Source: Candidatus Rifleibacteriota bacterium (GTDB lineage: Bacteria > Muiribacteriota > Ozemobacteria > Ozemobacterales > Ozemobacteraceae). Taken from it: a DNA stretch of 64,000 nt. Shown here in pieces: positions 1 to 8,006 of this stretch. Below the pieces are notes generated by a model. The model ran no database searches, was not told where the DNA came from, and worked only from the letters and a program-made list of their open reading frames with translations. The position numbers and the translations under genes were made by a program. The stretch's first letter is position 1. Each line of letters opens with the position of its first letter. The stretch covers positions 1 through 64,000 of the forward strand of contig JAHISQ010000173.1 of assembly GCA_018818125.1 (NCBI GenBank), read 5' to 3'.

Positions 1-632
1 ATCCGGTTCTCTACGCGCATGATGGTCAGAACCTTTTCGATCCTGGGTTATCTTTTTCTGATCACGACTGGAAAGCTGACGAAGTTGCCACCTATCTGAT
101 TCAGGAAGACCGTGTGCGCGAATTTATCATCGTGGCAGTAGCCAACTCGTCCGACCGCGATGATGAATACAATATGTATCGACCCCTTGGAAAAGCCTAC
201 GCTGAGTGGTTTTTACGCACCCTTATGCCATCTATTAACCACCGGTATCGCACGCTTACCGGCCCGAAAGACACGGCTGTAATGGGGTCGTCCCTGGGAG
301 CTTTGATTTCTTTTCAGATGGCATTTAATTTTCCCAAAGTGTTCTCCATGGCCGGATGCCTGTCTCCAGCCTTTTGGCTCAGCCGATCCCGCGCCTATCA
401 TCAGGTTCGGAATGCTCCCCAAATGTCCCGATCAACGAAGTATTATCTTGATGCGGGAGATATGGAACCTGAATTCGCAGATTCCTGCCTGAGGATGACT
501 GAAATTCTTGCCAACAAGGGTTTCAAAGAAGGCAAAAACCTGATGTGCCATATAGCAGAAGGAGCCAATCACTCCGAACTAGCCTGGAGCGAGCGGGTAC
601 ATCTGCCTTTCGAGTTTTTCTTCGGGAAATAA
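1..632 (+). CDS. Esterase, alpha/beta-hydrolase fold (5' end outside window)
   Basis: The open frame runs in from the left edge; the start is not in the window. The first visible residues (VLYAHDGQNLFDP) match the conserved early strand of the Fes/esterase-D-like family of alpha/beta hydrolases. A nucleophile elbow GSSLG (Ser codon at 291-293) follows, then YLDAGDMEP as a likely acid-residue region and EGANHSELAW carrying the likely catalytic His. About 210 residues are seen, so roughly a third or less is missing. Substrate unknown; a carboxylic-ester or siderophore-ester hydrolase is the usual guess for the family. The GTG at 114 is an internal Val codon, not a convincing start. Confidence 0.8.
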   Translation, partial: PVLYAHDGQNLFDPGLSFSDHDWKADEVATYLIQEDRVREFIIVAVANSSDRDDEYNMYRPLGKAYAEWFLRTLMPSINHRYRTLTGPKDTAVMGSSLGALISFQMAFNFPKVFSMAGCLSPAFWLSRSRAYHQVRNAPQMSRSTKYYLDAGDMEPEFADSCLRMTEILANKGFKEGKNLMCHIAEGANHSELAWSERVHLPFEFFFGK

Positions 633-636
633 AAAC

Positions 637-659
637 TGGACCGCACAAGGTGCGGTCCA
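637..659 (-). terminator. Intrinsic terminator between convergent genes
   Basis: A perfect 10-bp stem (TGGACCGCAC / GTGCGGTCCA) with a 3-nt loop. On the minus strand it is followed by a short U-rich run (CAGTTTTTA), so it mainly serves the small minus-strand gene at 702-1043. It also sits right after the esterase stop codon on the plus strand. Confidence 0.7.
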
Positions 660-701
660 CTATCGACTGCAAGGGCTAAACAACCAGATAATAACGTATA
701 C

Positions 702-1043
702 CTATTTTAAGGATCCTATTTTGCTAAAAATCAGCTTTACGATACCATCCTGATTATGTGGATAGCTTTCGTTCAATAAGATTCTCAGTTCGCCGAAGTC
801 TGAGGAGTGATCGTATACCTGATTTAAACCGATTTCTTTCTGACTATTAAAAAAGTCTTCGATAATTGCCTGGACTGCTTCAGAAAATGTCTGGGTACCC
901 TCAAATTTAAGATCAACAAAAAAATCCACTTTTCCGGATCTGCCTTTTTCGATATTTCTATAATATAAAAAATCCCCACCTGATTTTGTTCCGTAGTGAC
1001 AGGTGCCGTCTTTGCCCAAGTTCAGATAAAGCTCTTTTTTCAT
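702..1043 (-). CDS. Hypothetical protein, 113 aa
   Basis: I do not recognise this family. It is a small soluble protein with no signal peptide or membrane segment; the mix of hydrophobic and charged residues is normal for a folded domain. An AGGAG ribosome binding site lies a few bases before the ATG at 1043, and a terminator follows at 637-659, so it looks like a real monocistronic gene. The sequence has the feel of an immunity-type or regulatory small protein, but nothing specific supports a function. Confidence 0.6.
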   Translation of the reverse strand: MKKELYLNLGKDGTCHYGTKSGGDFLYYRNIEKGRSGKVDFFVDLKFEGTQTFSEAVQAIIEDFFNSQKEIGLNQVYDHSSDFGELRILLNESYPHNQDGIVKLIFSKIGSLK

Positions 1044-1251
1044 GTTCGCTCCTGCATTGCTTTGATTATTCCAAGATTACGTCGCACCTTGTTAAGAAAT
1101 GACGCGAATGATAATGATCTCTACAAGATAAAATCACAAGCGCTCTGCCAGGCTTAACAATTTTACGCTGGTAACGTTTAACCAGTTTTGCTTCCCAACC
1201 GGAAACAGCAGATATAGAGTTAGGTAGACGATTAACGAAGTAGCTCCGAAC

Positions 1252-1824
1252 TTACTCAGGGAGCTGGTCGGGAAGAAGCGCCAATACGCCCTTATTAACT
1301 TCCCAAACTTTTTCGCGTCCAAGAAGCATCTCGACAAGCTTAAAAGCGAAATCGAACGTTGTACCGGGAGCCCGCGACGTAATGATGTGCCCGTCAACCA
1401 CCACGCGATGCCTATGATACACCGCCCCGACCATTTCCAGTTCGACTCCCGGATGCGACGTTGCATGGCGGCCGTTGAGTAAACCCGCCTTGATTAAAAC
1501 GGTTGAGCTTGCGCACATTGCGGCCACAAAACGATTTTCCTCGACCATCTTTCTTGTCAGTTGCAACACTCTTGGATCTTCGCCCAGAAGGAAGGAGCCC
1601 TCTACGCCACCGGGAAGAACCACCAGATCACATTCTTCTTTCAGAACCTCGTCGATGGTGGTATCCGGAATCATCTTTATATCTCTCGATCCCATAATAG
1701 GATCGAGAGTCGAATTCAGGGAAACTGTCTTCACATTAACACCGGCTCGCCTCAGAATATCTACTATTACAGCAAATTCCGCTTCTTCAAAACCCTGTGC
1801 CATCAAAACCCATGCTTCAGCCAT
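1252..1824 (-). CDS. DJ-1/PfpI family protein (YajL-like)
   Basis: A glutamine-amidotransferase-like fold of the DJ-1/ThiJ/PfpI superfamily, 190 aa, the usual length. The conserved early Glu is in GFEEAE, the central strand in VVLPGG, and the nucleophilic Cys in AAMCASS, a DJ-1-type nucleophile elbow. Members act as deglycase/chaperone-like stress proteins or amidases; the exact activity cannot be told here. A longer frame reaches 1863, but I choose the ATG at 1824 because GGAGG lies just upstream and the family consensus starts there. It lies downstream of the symporter gene but is separated from it by a terminator (1955-1995). Confidence 0.85.
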   Translation of the reverse strand: MAEAWVLMAQGFEEAEFAVIVDILRRAGVNVKTVSLNSTLDPIMGSRDIKMIPDTTIDEVLKEECDLVVLPGGVEGSFLLGEDPRVLQLTRKMVEENRFVAAMCASSTVLIKAGLLNGRHATSHPGVELEMVGAVYHRHRVVVDGHIITSRAPGTTFDFAFKLVEMLLGREKVWEVNKGVLALLPDQLPE

Positions 1825-1954
1825 TGCGATTCCTCCAAAAAAAAATGCGGTCCCAAAGCTCACCCGCTCACTCGAATCATTTGTCTCTCTTCCGCCTTAT
1901 TTTAACAGAAACCCCTCAAATTTCAAGGTCTTTGCTCCATCGAAAAATAGCGTG

Positions 1955-1995
1955 AAAAATAGCGGACAAACATCCTGTGATGATATTTGTCCGCT
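1955..1995 (-). terminator. Intrinsic terminator after the AGCS symporter gene
   Basis: A 10-bp perfect stem (AGCGGACAAA / TTTGTCCGCT) with a 15-nt loop. On the minus strand it is followed by ATTTTT. It lies 40 bases past the symporter stop codon and before the DJ-1 gene. Confidence 0.75.
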
Positions 1996-2038
1996 TGATT
2001 TTAAACAATCAGAATCCTTAAATCAACGAGTCCGAGAA

Positions 2039-3484
2039 TCATGTCTTTTTCTGTAAAGAAGCGTGCATTTGCGGGTAGCGCGCTTCGTAATCACGCAACA
2101 TTCCAGATGCTACGCCAGAAAGAAGGATCAGCGCAATCAGGTTTGGAAACGCCATCAAACCATTGGCTATGTCAGACAGGTTCCAGATTAACTCAAGAGG
2201 TACGGCTGCACCCACCGGGATCAGCAGAACATAAACAAGCCGATAGGCAAACACCGCTTTTTTGGCGCGTTTTGGATTATCATCGAACATATAGCGCACA
2301 GAACGGTCGCCATAGTAGCTCCAGCCAATCATGGTCGAAAAGGTAAAGAAAATCAGCCCTATGCTGACAACATGGTGACCCCAGACTACGTTATGTCTGA
2401 AAGCTGCGGCAGTCAGCTCAGCGCCCTTGAGCCCTGCAAACAACGCAGCGTTAGCCGGGTCGAAATAACCGCTGGTAATTATTACCAGCGCGGTCATGGT
2501 GCAAATTACAATCGTATCGATGAAGGGTTCAAGCAGGGCAACCATTCCTTCGCGCACCGGTTCAGATGTTTTGGCGGCAGCGTGAGCGATTGGCGCCGAA
2601 CCAAGGCCAGCTTCGTTCGAGAAAAGGCCACGCGCAATTCCCCAGCGCATAGCCTGAGCCACGCCGAAGCCGAGCATGCCGCCGGCGGCTTCCCGCAGTC
2701 CGAAGGCAGAACTAAAGATCATTTTTATTGCCGGAATAAGGTTTTCACGCTGCACAAAAAGAATATAAAGAGATGCAGCAACGTATCCAAAGGCCATTAG
2801 AGGCACAACCTTATCTGCAAAACTGGCAATGCGCTTGATGCCACCCAGGATTACTATACCAACGAGGAAGGCAATTACAACGCCAATGCCGAACCGGACC
2901 ATATCAATGCCACCGATGTTTGGGCCTGCAGTCAGACCGCTTTCGGTTAAATATGTATGCAATGGCGCAGCAACTGAATTGGCCTGCACCATGTTACCTA
3001 TGCCAAACGAAGCGATAAAAGCAAAAATTGCGAAGAGCATACCAAGTCGTGGCATTTTAAGGCCATCGCGCAGATAGAACATTGGGCCACCAGAAACTTC
3101 ACCGTCAGAATCAATTTCGCGATACTTCATTGACAGCAGACATTCGACAAATTTTGTACACATCCCGATAAACGCGCTGACCCACATCCAGAATACAGCT
3201 CCGGGGCCGCCGCATGCCACGGCCGTGGCCACGCCAGCTATGTTGCCGGTACCAACTGTGGCTGCCAGAGCCGTCGACAGCGCCTGAAAGTGTGTAATTT
3301 CGCCCTTATCTTCTGGTTTATCCCATTTACCCGTTATCAGAGACCATGCATGTGTGAAAAATCGAATTTGAACCAGGCGCATTTTATAGGTCAGCCAGAT
3401 GCCAGTGCCAACGATCATGAACATCAAGAAGTAGCCCCAGACATAGCCACTGGCGATCTCAACGTATTTGCTGAACTGTTCCAC
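2039..3484 (-). CDS. AGCS family amino acid (alanine/glycine):cation symporter
   Basis: An integral inner-membrane secondary transporter importing alanine or glycine with Na+ or H+. The AGCS signature region (GPGAVFWMWVSAFIGM, then TKFVE) and GNIAGVATA are present, with about 10-11 hydrophobic segments across the protein. The frame is open to an ATG at 3508, but I prefer the GTG at 3484 because GGAGG sits 5 bases before it, which gives 481 aa starting VEQFSKYVE, normal for the family. Monocistronic: its own terminator lies downstream. Confidence 0.9.
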   Translation of the reverse strand: MEQFSKYVEIASGYVWGYFLMFMIVGTGIWLTYKMRLVQIRFFTHAWSLITGKWDKPEDKGEITHFQALSTALAATVGTGNIAGVATAVACGGPGAVFWMWVSAFIGMCTKFVECLLSMKYREIDSDGEVSGGPMFYLRDGLKMPRLGMLFAIFAFIASFGIGNMVQANSVAAPLHTYLTESGLTAGPNIGGIDMVRFGIGVVIAFLVGIVILGGIKRIASFADKVVPLMAFGYVAASLYILFVQRENLIPAIKMIFSSAFGLREAAGGMLGFGVAQAMRWGIARGLFSNEAGLGSAPIAHAAAKTSEPVREGMVALLEPFIDTIVICTMTALVIITSGYFDPANAALFAGLKGAELTAAAFRHNVVWGHHVVSIGLIFFTFSTMIGWSYYGDRSVRYMFDDNPKRAKKAVFAYRLVYVLLIPVGAAVPLELIWNLSDIANGLMAFPNLIALILLSGVASGMLRDYEARYPQMHASLQKKT

Positions 3485-3649
3485 ATTTACCTCCATGCAA
3501 TAAAACAATCTATCTCATATCAGTTATCGGGTCGGCGCAAGCCGATACTGAGCTCCAGCTTTGCTATATTTTTACAATCGATCATTGTTGAAGTTGGCAC
3601 AAGCAAGATTTCGCACAATTTGTGCAGGAGACGCGTATGCAGTTTGCGA

Positions 3650-3775
3650 CAGGAGAGCAAGCAAACGCGAGACACGAAAACGCAAAAAATACGAAGAGTA
3701 AGATCTCTCACTGCGGTCAACATATAATGGCAAGATTTTCGACTTTGTGACTTTGCGGCTTTGTGCGAGTATGTT
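3650..3775. repeat. Interspersed intergenic inverted repeat, CTTTGTGGC type
   Basis: The gap of about 400 bases between 3484 and 3884 holds no credible gene. Its centre carries an imperfect inverted repeat: a left arm around 3666-3697 (GAGACACGAAAACGC-like) and a right arm at 3738-3769 (CGACTTTGTGACTTTGCGGC), with AGATCTCTCACTGCGGTCAA in between. Similar words recur at 22870-23060. This resembles the non-coding GCCACAAAG...CTTTGTGGC elements scattered in many environmental bacterial genomes. Confidence 0.5.
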
Positions 3776-3790
3776 TCTTTCTTATGGGCT

Positions 3791-3799
3791 TGGTATAAT
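3791..3799 (+). promoter_or_regulatory. Extended -10 promoter for the 3884 operon
   Basis: TGGTATAAT matches the extended -10 consensus (TGnTATAAT). A transcript from here would have a leader of about 80 bases before the ATG at 3884. No good -35 box is seen. Confidence 0.45.
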
Positions 3800-3883
3800 A
3801 AAAAAACAGGGGCTTCGCAATAGACATTGGAGCTGTCTGGCCTTATAATTCGCTGACTGTAAATTCAAATTGTCAGGTGAAGT

Positions 3884-4501
3884 ATGCAAAACGAATTAAA
3901 CTGGAAACATGCTGAAGACGGCGGGTTTCCAATGAAGTTGGTCGAAAAAGGCCTTGATTTCAAAGGAAAAACGGCACTCTTTTTTTATGCTTCGGTCACA
4001 ATAGCCGTGGTATCAATGGTCTGGGTGATCATGCTGTCAGTGAGGATCATGCAGTTAAGCCGCACTGATCCGAGTATTCCATCCTACTATGTTACCATTG
4101 CGATAGTATGTATCGCAGTCAGCATGATCAGTCTGCATCATTTCTATAAGGTTTTCGCAGACCGCAAGGCCTACTTCAAGCAAATCGACATCCTGGATGG
4201 CAACGTTTCTTTTGTCGAGATCACCCGTGAGGGTCGAAAAGAGTGGCAGGAAAAACTGCGCAAGTTTGACGGCATCAGTCTGCGACATTATACCCATCGT
4301 GGCCGCGAATCGTGGTATATTGCAATTGTACACAGCGACAACACAAAAAGTTTTCCGGTTTTCTCGCCGGGCGAAGCCGACTGTGGAGCGTCAGAAGAAA
4401 CCAAGCGACAGCTGCTCGCACGCTATGGTAGCCAGTTCAGCCAGTTCAAACTGGCTACCATCTACGAAAAAACAGCTGAAAAGAAGGAAGAACAAACTTG
4501 A
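3884..4501 (+). CDS. Hypothetical membrane protein, two TM helices
   Basis: I do not recognise the family. Two hydrophobic helices (about residues 31-55 and 67-87) separated by a short polar loop anchor a C-terminal cytosolic domain of about 115 residues rich in charged residues, resembling PH-like or YcxB-like small membrane-attached domains. AGGTGAAG precedes the ATG. It is the first gene of an apparent operon: its stop codon overlaps the next ATG by one base (TGATG), so it is probably co-translated with the flavin reductase and FAD genes that follow. Confidence 0.65.
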   Translation: MQNELNWKHAEDGGFPMKLVEKGLDFKGKTALFFYASVTIAVVSMVWVIMLSVRIMQLSRTDPSIPSYYVTIAIVCIAVSMISLHHFYKVFADRKAYFKQIDILDGNVSFVEITREGRKEWQEKLRKFDGISLRHYTHRGRESWYIAIVHSDNTKSFPVFSPGEADCGASEETKRQLLARYGSQFSQFKLATIYEKTAEKKEEQT

Positions 4502-5091
4502 TGAACAACACAAACGAATCGCCAAACAAAAGCAAGATTGTCTTAAATCCAGCAACCATTCTGGCACCGGTGCCTGCGGTTATGGTCACCTGCCAGGGTG
4601 CTCAGGGTAGACCAAACATCATTACCGTTGCCTGGGTCGGCACAGTTTGTTCTGATCCGCCTATGTTGTCTATTTCAATACGACCAGAGCGTTATTCTTA
4701 CCAGCTTATCCGTGAAAGCGGCGAATTTGTGGTTAATCTGGTCGACCGCCTGACCGTTCAGGCTACCGATCTTTGCGGAGTGATTTCCGGACGAGATCAC
4801 GACAAGTTTCATGAAACAGGTCTGACAATCGGGCGCAGTCAGACACTGCAGGTGCCAATCATTCTTGAATGCCCGGTCAGCATAGAATGCAAGGTCGAAA
4901 AAGAAATTGAACTCGGCTCACACAACATGTTTATCGCGAAAATCACGGCAGTGCAGGTTTCACAGCAGCTTGTCGATGACAAGGGTTGTCTGCAGATCAA
5001 AAATGCTGCACTCGTAGGCTTTGCACATGGCCATTACTACCAGCTTGGCAAGCAACTTGGCCATCTTGGCTTCAGCGTGAAGAAAAATTGA
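4501..5091 (+). CDS. Flavin reductase-like domain protein (FMN-binding)
   Basis: A single flavin-reductase-like FMN-binding split-barrel domain of the DIM6/NTAB family, 196 aa. Typical features are the early TCQG...PNIITVAWVGTVCSDPPMLSISIRP region that lines the flavin and the central strand EFVVNLV. Family members reduce flavin with NAD(P)H or bind flavin in an electron-transfer partner. A TTG at 4498 is possible, but the ATG at 4501 has AAGGAAG at a good distance and overlaps the previous stop. It is followed at once by two FAD-dependent oxidoreductases, so a shared redox role is likely. Confidence 0.85.
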   Translation: MNNTNESPNKSKIVLNPATILAPVPAVMVTCQGAQGRPNIITVAWVGTVCSDPPMLSISIRPERYSYQLIRESGEFVVNLVDRLTVQATDLCGVISGRDHDKFHETGLTIGRSQTLQVPIILECPVSIECKVEKEIELGSHNMFIAKITAVQVSQQLVDDKGCLQIKNAALVGFAHGHYYQLGKQLGHLGFSVKKN

Positions 5092-6356
5092 ATAGCACAG
5101 ATTTACTGGTTATAGGAGCTGGTCCGGCTGGACTAATGGCAGCCATAAAGGCGGCCGACGAAGGCTTGAGCGTCTGCGTCATCGAATCGATGCCCCGACC
5201 TGCCCGCAAATTGGGCATATCAGGCAAAGGCCGTGGTAATCTCACCAACACTGCAAAGTTGTCAGATTTTCTGAAACATTTTAATCAGCATGGCCGCTTT
5301 CTTAAGGCTGCTTTTGCGACATTCTTCAACACTGACCTGATCGATTTCTTTGAGCAGGAAGGGCTGCAGACGGTCGTAGAGCGCGGAAATCGAGTTTTTG
5401 TAGCATCAGGGCGCGCAACCGACGCGGTTAAATATCTTCACCAAGCCATCGATAAACGAAAAATCAAATTGTTAACCAGCACGCCGGTAAAAAAGCTGAT
5501 AATCGAGAATCAGCGCTGTGCTGGCGTAATACTAAGCGACGGCAAAAAACTGCTCGCAGAAAAAACACTGCTGGCGACAGGTGGGCTGTCTTACCCGCTT
5601 ACCGGATCTACGGGTGACGGCATCGAAATGGCGCGAGCCTGCGGACATAAAATTATTGCCCCCCTGCCCTCTCTAGTTGCCTTAAAAACAGAAAACACTA
5701 TACCAGAAAGCCTAAACGGCACAGTTTTAAAAAATGCTTCAGCAGAACTACGCATTGCCGGGAAAAAAGCAGCCGGTGAGTTCGGCGAAATCGCTTTTTT
5801 AGATGGTTATCTGGCCGGGCCAATAATCATAAGTTTGAGCAGAGCGGCTGTGCAGGCACTGCATAACCAACAGCAGGTCGAAATTATTATAGACCTTAAG
5901 CCCGCTCTGGAGTATGCAACTCTTGACCGTCGCATTCTTCGCGAAATTGAGGCCAACCGCGGCATCAATCTTTCAGGTCTGGTTGCCAAGCTTTTGCCTG
6001 CTGATTTGCGCAGCTACTGCCTCAACCAAACAGGTCTGGCCGGCAGTCTTAAAGCTGACCAGATGAATGCCGCACAGCGTAAAGCTTTGCGCACATGGCT
6101 TAAGGAACAACATTACAAAATTGTCGGACACGCGCCCTGGGAACAGGCAATAGTCACTGCCGGAGGCGTAGCTACATCCGACATCAACCCGAACACTCTC
6201 GAATCAAAACTCATTGCCAACCTGCACTTTGCAGGCGAAATAATAGATATTGACGCTGATACCGGCGGCTACAATCTACAGGCAGCCTTTTCAACTGGAT
6301 GGCTGGCAGGGCTCGCCATCGCACAGGCTCTTAAAAACAAGAGCACCGCCCGTTAA
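5088..6356 (+). CDS. HI0933/BaiN-family NAD(P)/FAD-dependent oxidoreductase
   Basis: A flavoprotein of the HI0933 (YhiN/BaiN-like) family, 422 aa. An N-terminal dinucleotide-binding motif VIGAGPAGLMAA (residues 7-18) is followed by the family hallmark KLGISGKGRGNLTN, and the C-terminal block TAGGVATSDINP...FAGEIIDIDADTGGYNLQ closes the FAD site. No physiological substrate is firmly known for most members. The frame is open upstream, but the FAD motif must lie near the N-terminus, so I choose the TTG at 5088, which overlaps the flavin reductase stop codon; its Shine-Dalgarno is weak, suggesting translational coupling. Confidence 0.85.
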   Translation: MNSTDLLVIGAGPAGLMAAIKAADEGLSVCVIESMPRPARKLGISGKGRGNLTNTAKLSDFLKHFNQHGRFLKAAFATFFNTDLIDFFEQEGLQTVVERGNRVFVASGRATDAVKYLHQAIDKRKIKLLTSTPVKKLIIENQRCAGVILSDGKKLLAEKTLLATGGLSYPLTGSTGDGIEMARACGHKIIAPLPSLVALKTENTIPESLNGTVLKNASAELRIAGKKAAGEFGEIAFLDGYLAGPIIISLSRAAVQALHNQQQVEIIIDLKPALEYATLDRRILREIEANRGINLSGLVAKLLPADLRSYCLNQTGLAGSLKADQMNAAQRKALRTWLKEQHYKIVGHAPWEQAIVTAGGVATSDINPNTLESKLIANLHFAGEIIDIDADTGGYNLQAAFSTGWLAGLAIAQALKNKSTAR

Positions 6357-6374
6357 TAAACAAAGGAAAATATT

Positions 6375-7985
6375 ATGAAACTCATTTTACGCCAGCTCGA
6401 ACTGCCCCTGGATTACACAGAACTGGATCTGCCTGCAGCTGCCATACGCCGTTTAAAATGCAACGACAACGAGATCAAGCAGATTCATGTTGTCAAAAGA
6501 TCCCTCGATGCTAGGCCAAGACGACCAGCCCCGGTTTTTGTCGTTGCTGTCGAACTTGAAATGACCAGCAGCTTTCGTTTGCCTGAATGGCTGAAAAAAG
6601 ATGTCGAGATCTTAGATAATGAGCCTGCTGCTGAACCATTCAAGCCCGTCATAAACAAGGACGCTCCCAGACCAGTTGTCGTTGGTGCAGGCCCTGCCGG
6701 ACTCATGGCCGCCTACCATCTTGCTGTCATGGGTATGCGCCCAATACTGATCGAACGTGGTGAACAGGCAGAACAGCGAAAGACAGCGGTAGACCTTTTC
6801 TGGCGAAATGGCACTTTTGACCGCGAAAATAATGCTCTCTTCGGTGAAGGTGGCGCAGGTCTGTTCTCTGATGGTAAATTAACAGCACGCAGCAAAGACC
6901 GGCCACGCATTCGACTCTTTTTTGAAACCCTCGTGCAATGCGGTGCGCCACGTGACATCCTGATCGATTCAGAACCTCATCTCGGCAGCGATGTTCTTAT
7001 TAAAGTTGTGGCAAACATGCGCAAAATAATCGAAGCAAATGGTGGCGAAATTTTCTTTAACACACCATTGACTGATATCTACATCGAAAATAACCATATT
7101 ACCGGCATAAAATGCGGATCAAAAGAATTCAAGACCAGCAGACTGATTCTTGCGACCGGACACAGCGCTCATGATATCTATAAGCTGCTGCAAACAAAAA
7201 ATGTTGAACTCGAAAGCAAGCCCTTTGCGGTTGGTATAAGACTTGAAGCACCTCAAAGTCAGATCAATGCTTCACAATACGGAAAATTTGCCGACCACCC
7301 ACGTCTTAAAGCAGCCAGTTTCAGAGTGACCAGACGGCCCGAGAAAGGTGTAAGATCATGTTACAGCTTCTGCATGTGCCCAGGTGGACTCGTCATTTCC
7401 TGTGCCTCTGAAGATGGAGCATTGACAACCAACGGTATGAGTTACTCCAAGCGTGATGGCATCTGGGGAAATGCTGGATTTGTAGTGCCAGTAGAACCCG
7501 AAGATTTTTCAGAACTTGCCGCAGCCAGCACTGAACCACAACTGGCAGGCATTCATTTTCAGCAACAAATAGAAAAGGCTGCATTCAAAGCCGGGGGCGG
7601 CGACTTTTTCGTGCCTGCTCTCAGACTTAATGATTTCCTCGCTGGCAAAATTTCGACCGAGCTACCGGAAAAGCGTTCCTGTCCACGCTCACGCCCAGCA
7701 TCTTTCGAAGAAATTCTACCAAAGTTTGTGATCGACACGCTACGCCAGTCAATACCGGGTATGCTGCATGAACTGGAAGGTATAGATTCGAGCAGCTGTA
7801 TTGTATATGCTGCCGAAACCAGGAGTTCAAGCGCTGTGCGGATTCTGCGCGACGAATCAGGACAATCGACAACTCTCAAAGGCCTGTTTCCAGCCGGCGA
7901 AGGAGCGGGTTATGCCGGCGGCATAGTCAGCTCAGCAGTAGACGGCCTCAAGGCTGCAGAACTACTTTTCGGTGTAACTACCTGA
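6375..7985 (+). CDS. FAD-dependent dehydrogenase, COG2509 type
   Basis: An uncharacterised FAD-dependent dehydrogenase, 536 aa, typical of the COG2509 family. An N-terminal domain of about 90 residues precedes the FAD-binding motif VVGAGPAGLMAAYHLA (near residues 96-111). Further family blocks are GEGGAGLFSDGKLT, the mid-protein GVRSCYSFCMCPGG, and the C-terminal FPAGEGAGYAGGI. AAAGGAAA lies before the ATG, 18 bases after the previous stop. This makes two different FAD oxidoreductases plus a flavin reductase in one operon. Substrate unknown. Confidence 0.85.
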   Translation: MKLILRQLELPLDYTELDLPAAAIRRLKCNDNEIKQIHVVKRSLDARPRRPAPVFVVAVELEMTSSFRLPEWLKKDVEILDNEPAAEPFKPVINKDAPRPVVVGAGPAGLMAAYHLAVMGMRPILIERGEQAEQRKTAVDLFWRNGTFDRENNALFGEGGAGLFSDGKLTARSKDRPRIRLFFETLVQCGAPRDILIDSEPHLGSDVLIKVVANMRKIIEANGGEIFFNTPLTDIYIENNHITGIKCGSKEFKTSRLILATGHSAHDIYKLLQTKNVELESKPFAVGIRLEAPQSQINASQYGKFADHPRLKAASFRVTRRPEKGVRSCYSFCMCPGGLVISCASEDGALTTNGMSYSKRDGIWGNAGFVVPVEPEDFSELAAASTEPQLAGIHFQQQIEKAAFKAGGGDFFVPALRLNDFLAGKISTELPEKRSCPRSRPASFEEILPKFVIDTLRQSIPGMLHELEGIDSSSCIVYAAETRSSSAVRILRDESGQSTTLKGLFPAGEGAGYAGGIVSSAVDGLKAAELLFGVTT

Positions 7986-8006
7986 AAATCTGGCCGACTA
8001 AATAAC

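Noticed and set aside
1134..1466. 110-codon minus-strand frame overlapping the DJ-1 gene end
   Set aside because: Different frame within a conserved gene; low-complexity Leu/Ser/Trp content typical of a shadow.
1475..2056. 193-codon plus-strand frame across the DJ-1 gene
   Set aside because: It lies opposite a conserved gene and a terminator.
3520..3723. 67-codon minus-strand frame before the AGCS gene
   Set aside because: It covers the intergenic inverted repeat and has no family likeness or ribosome site.
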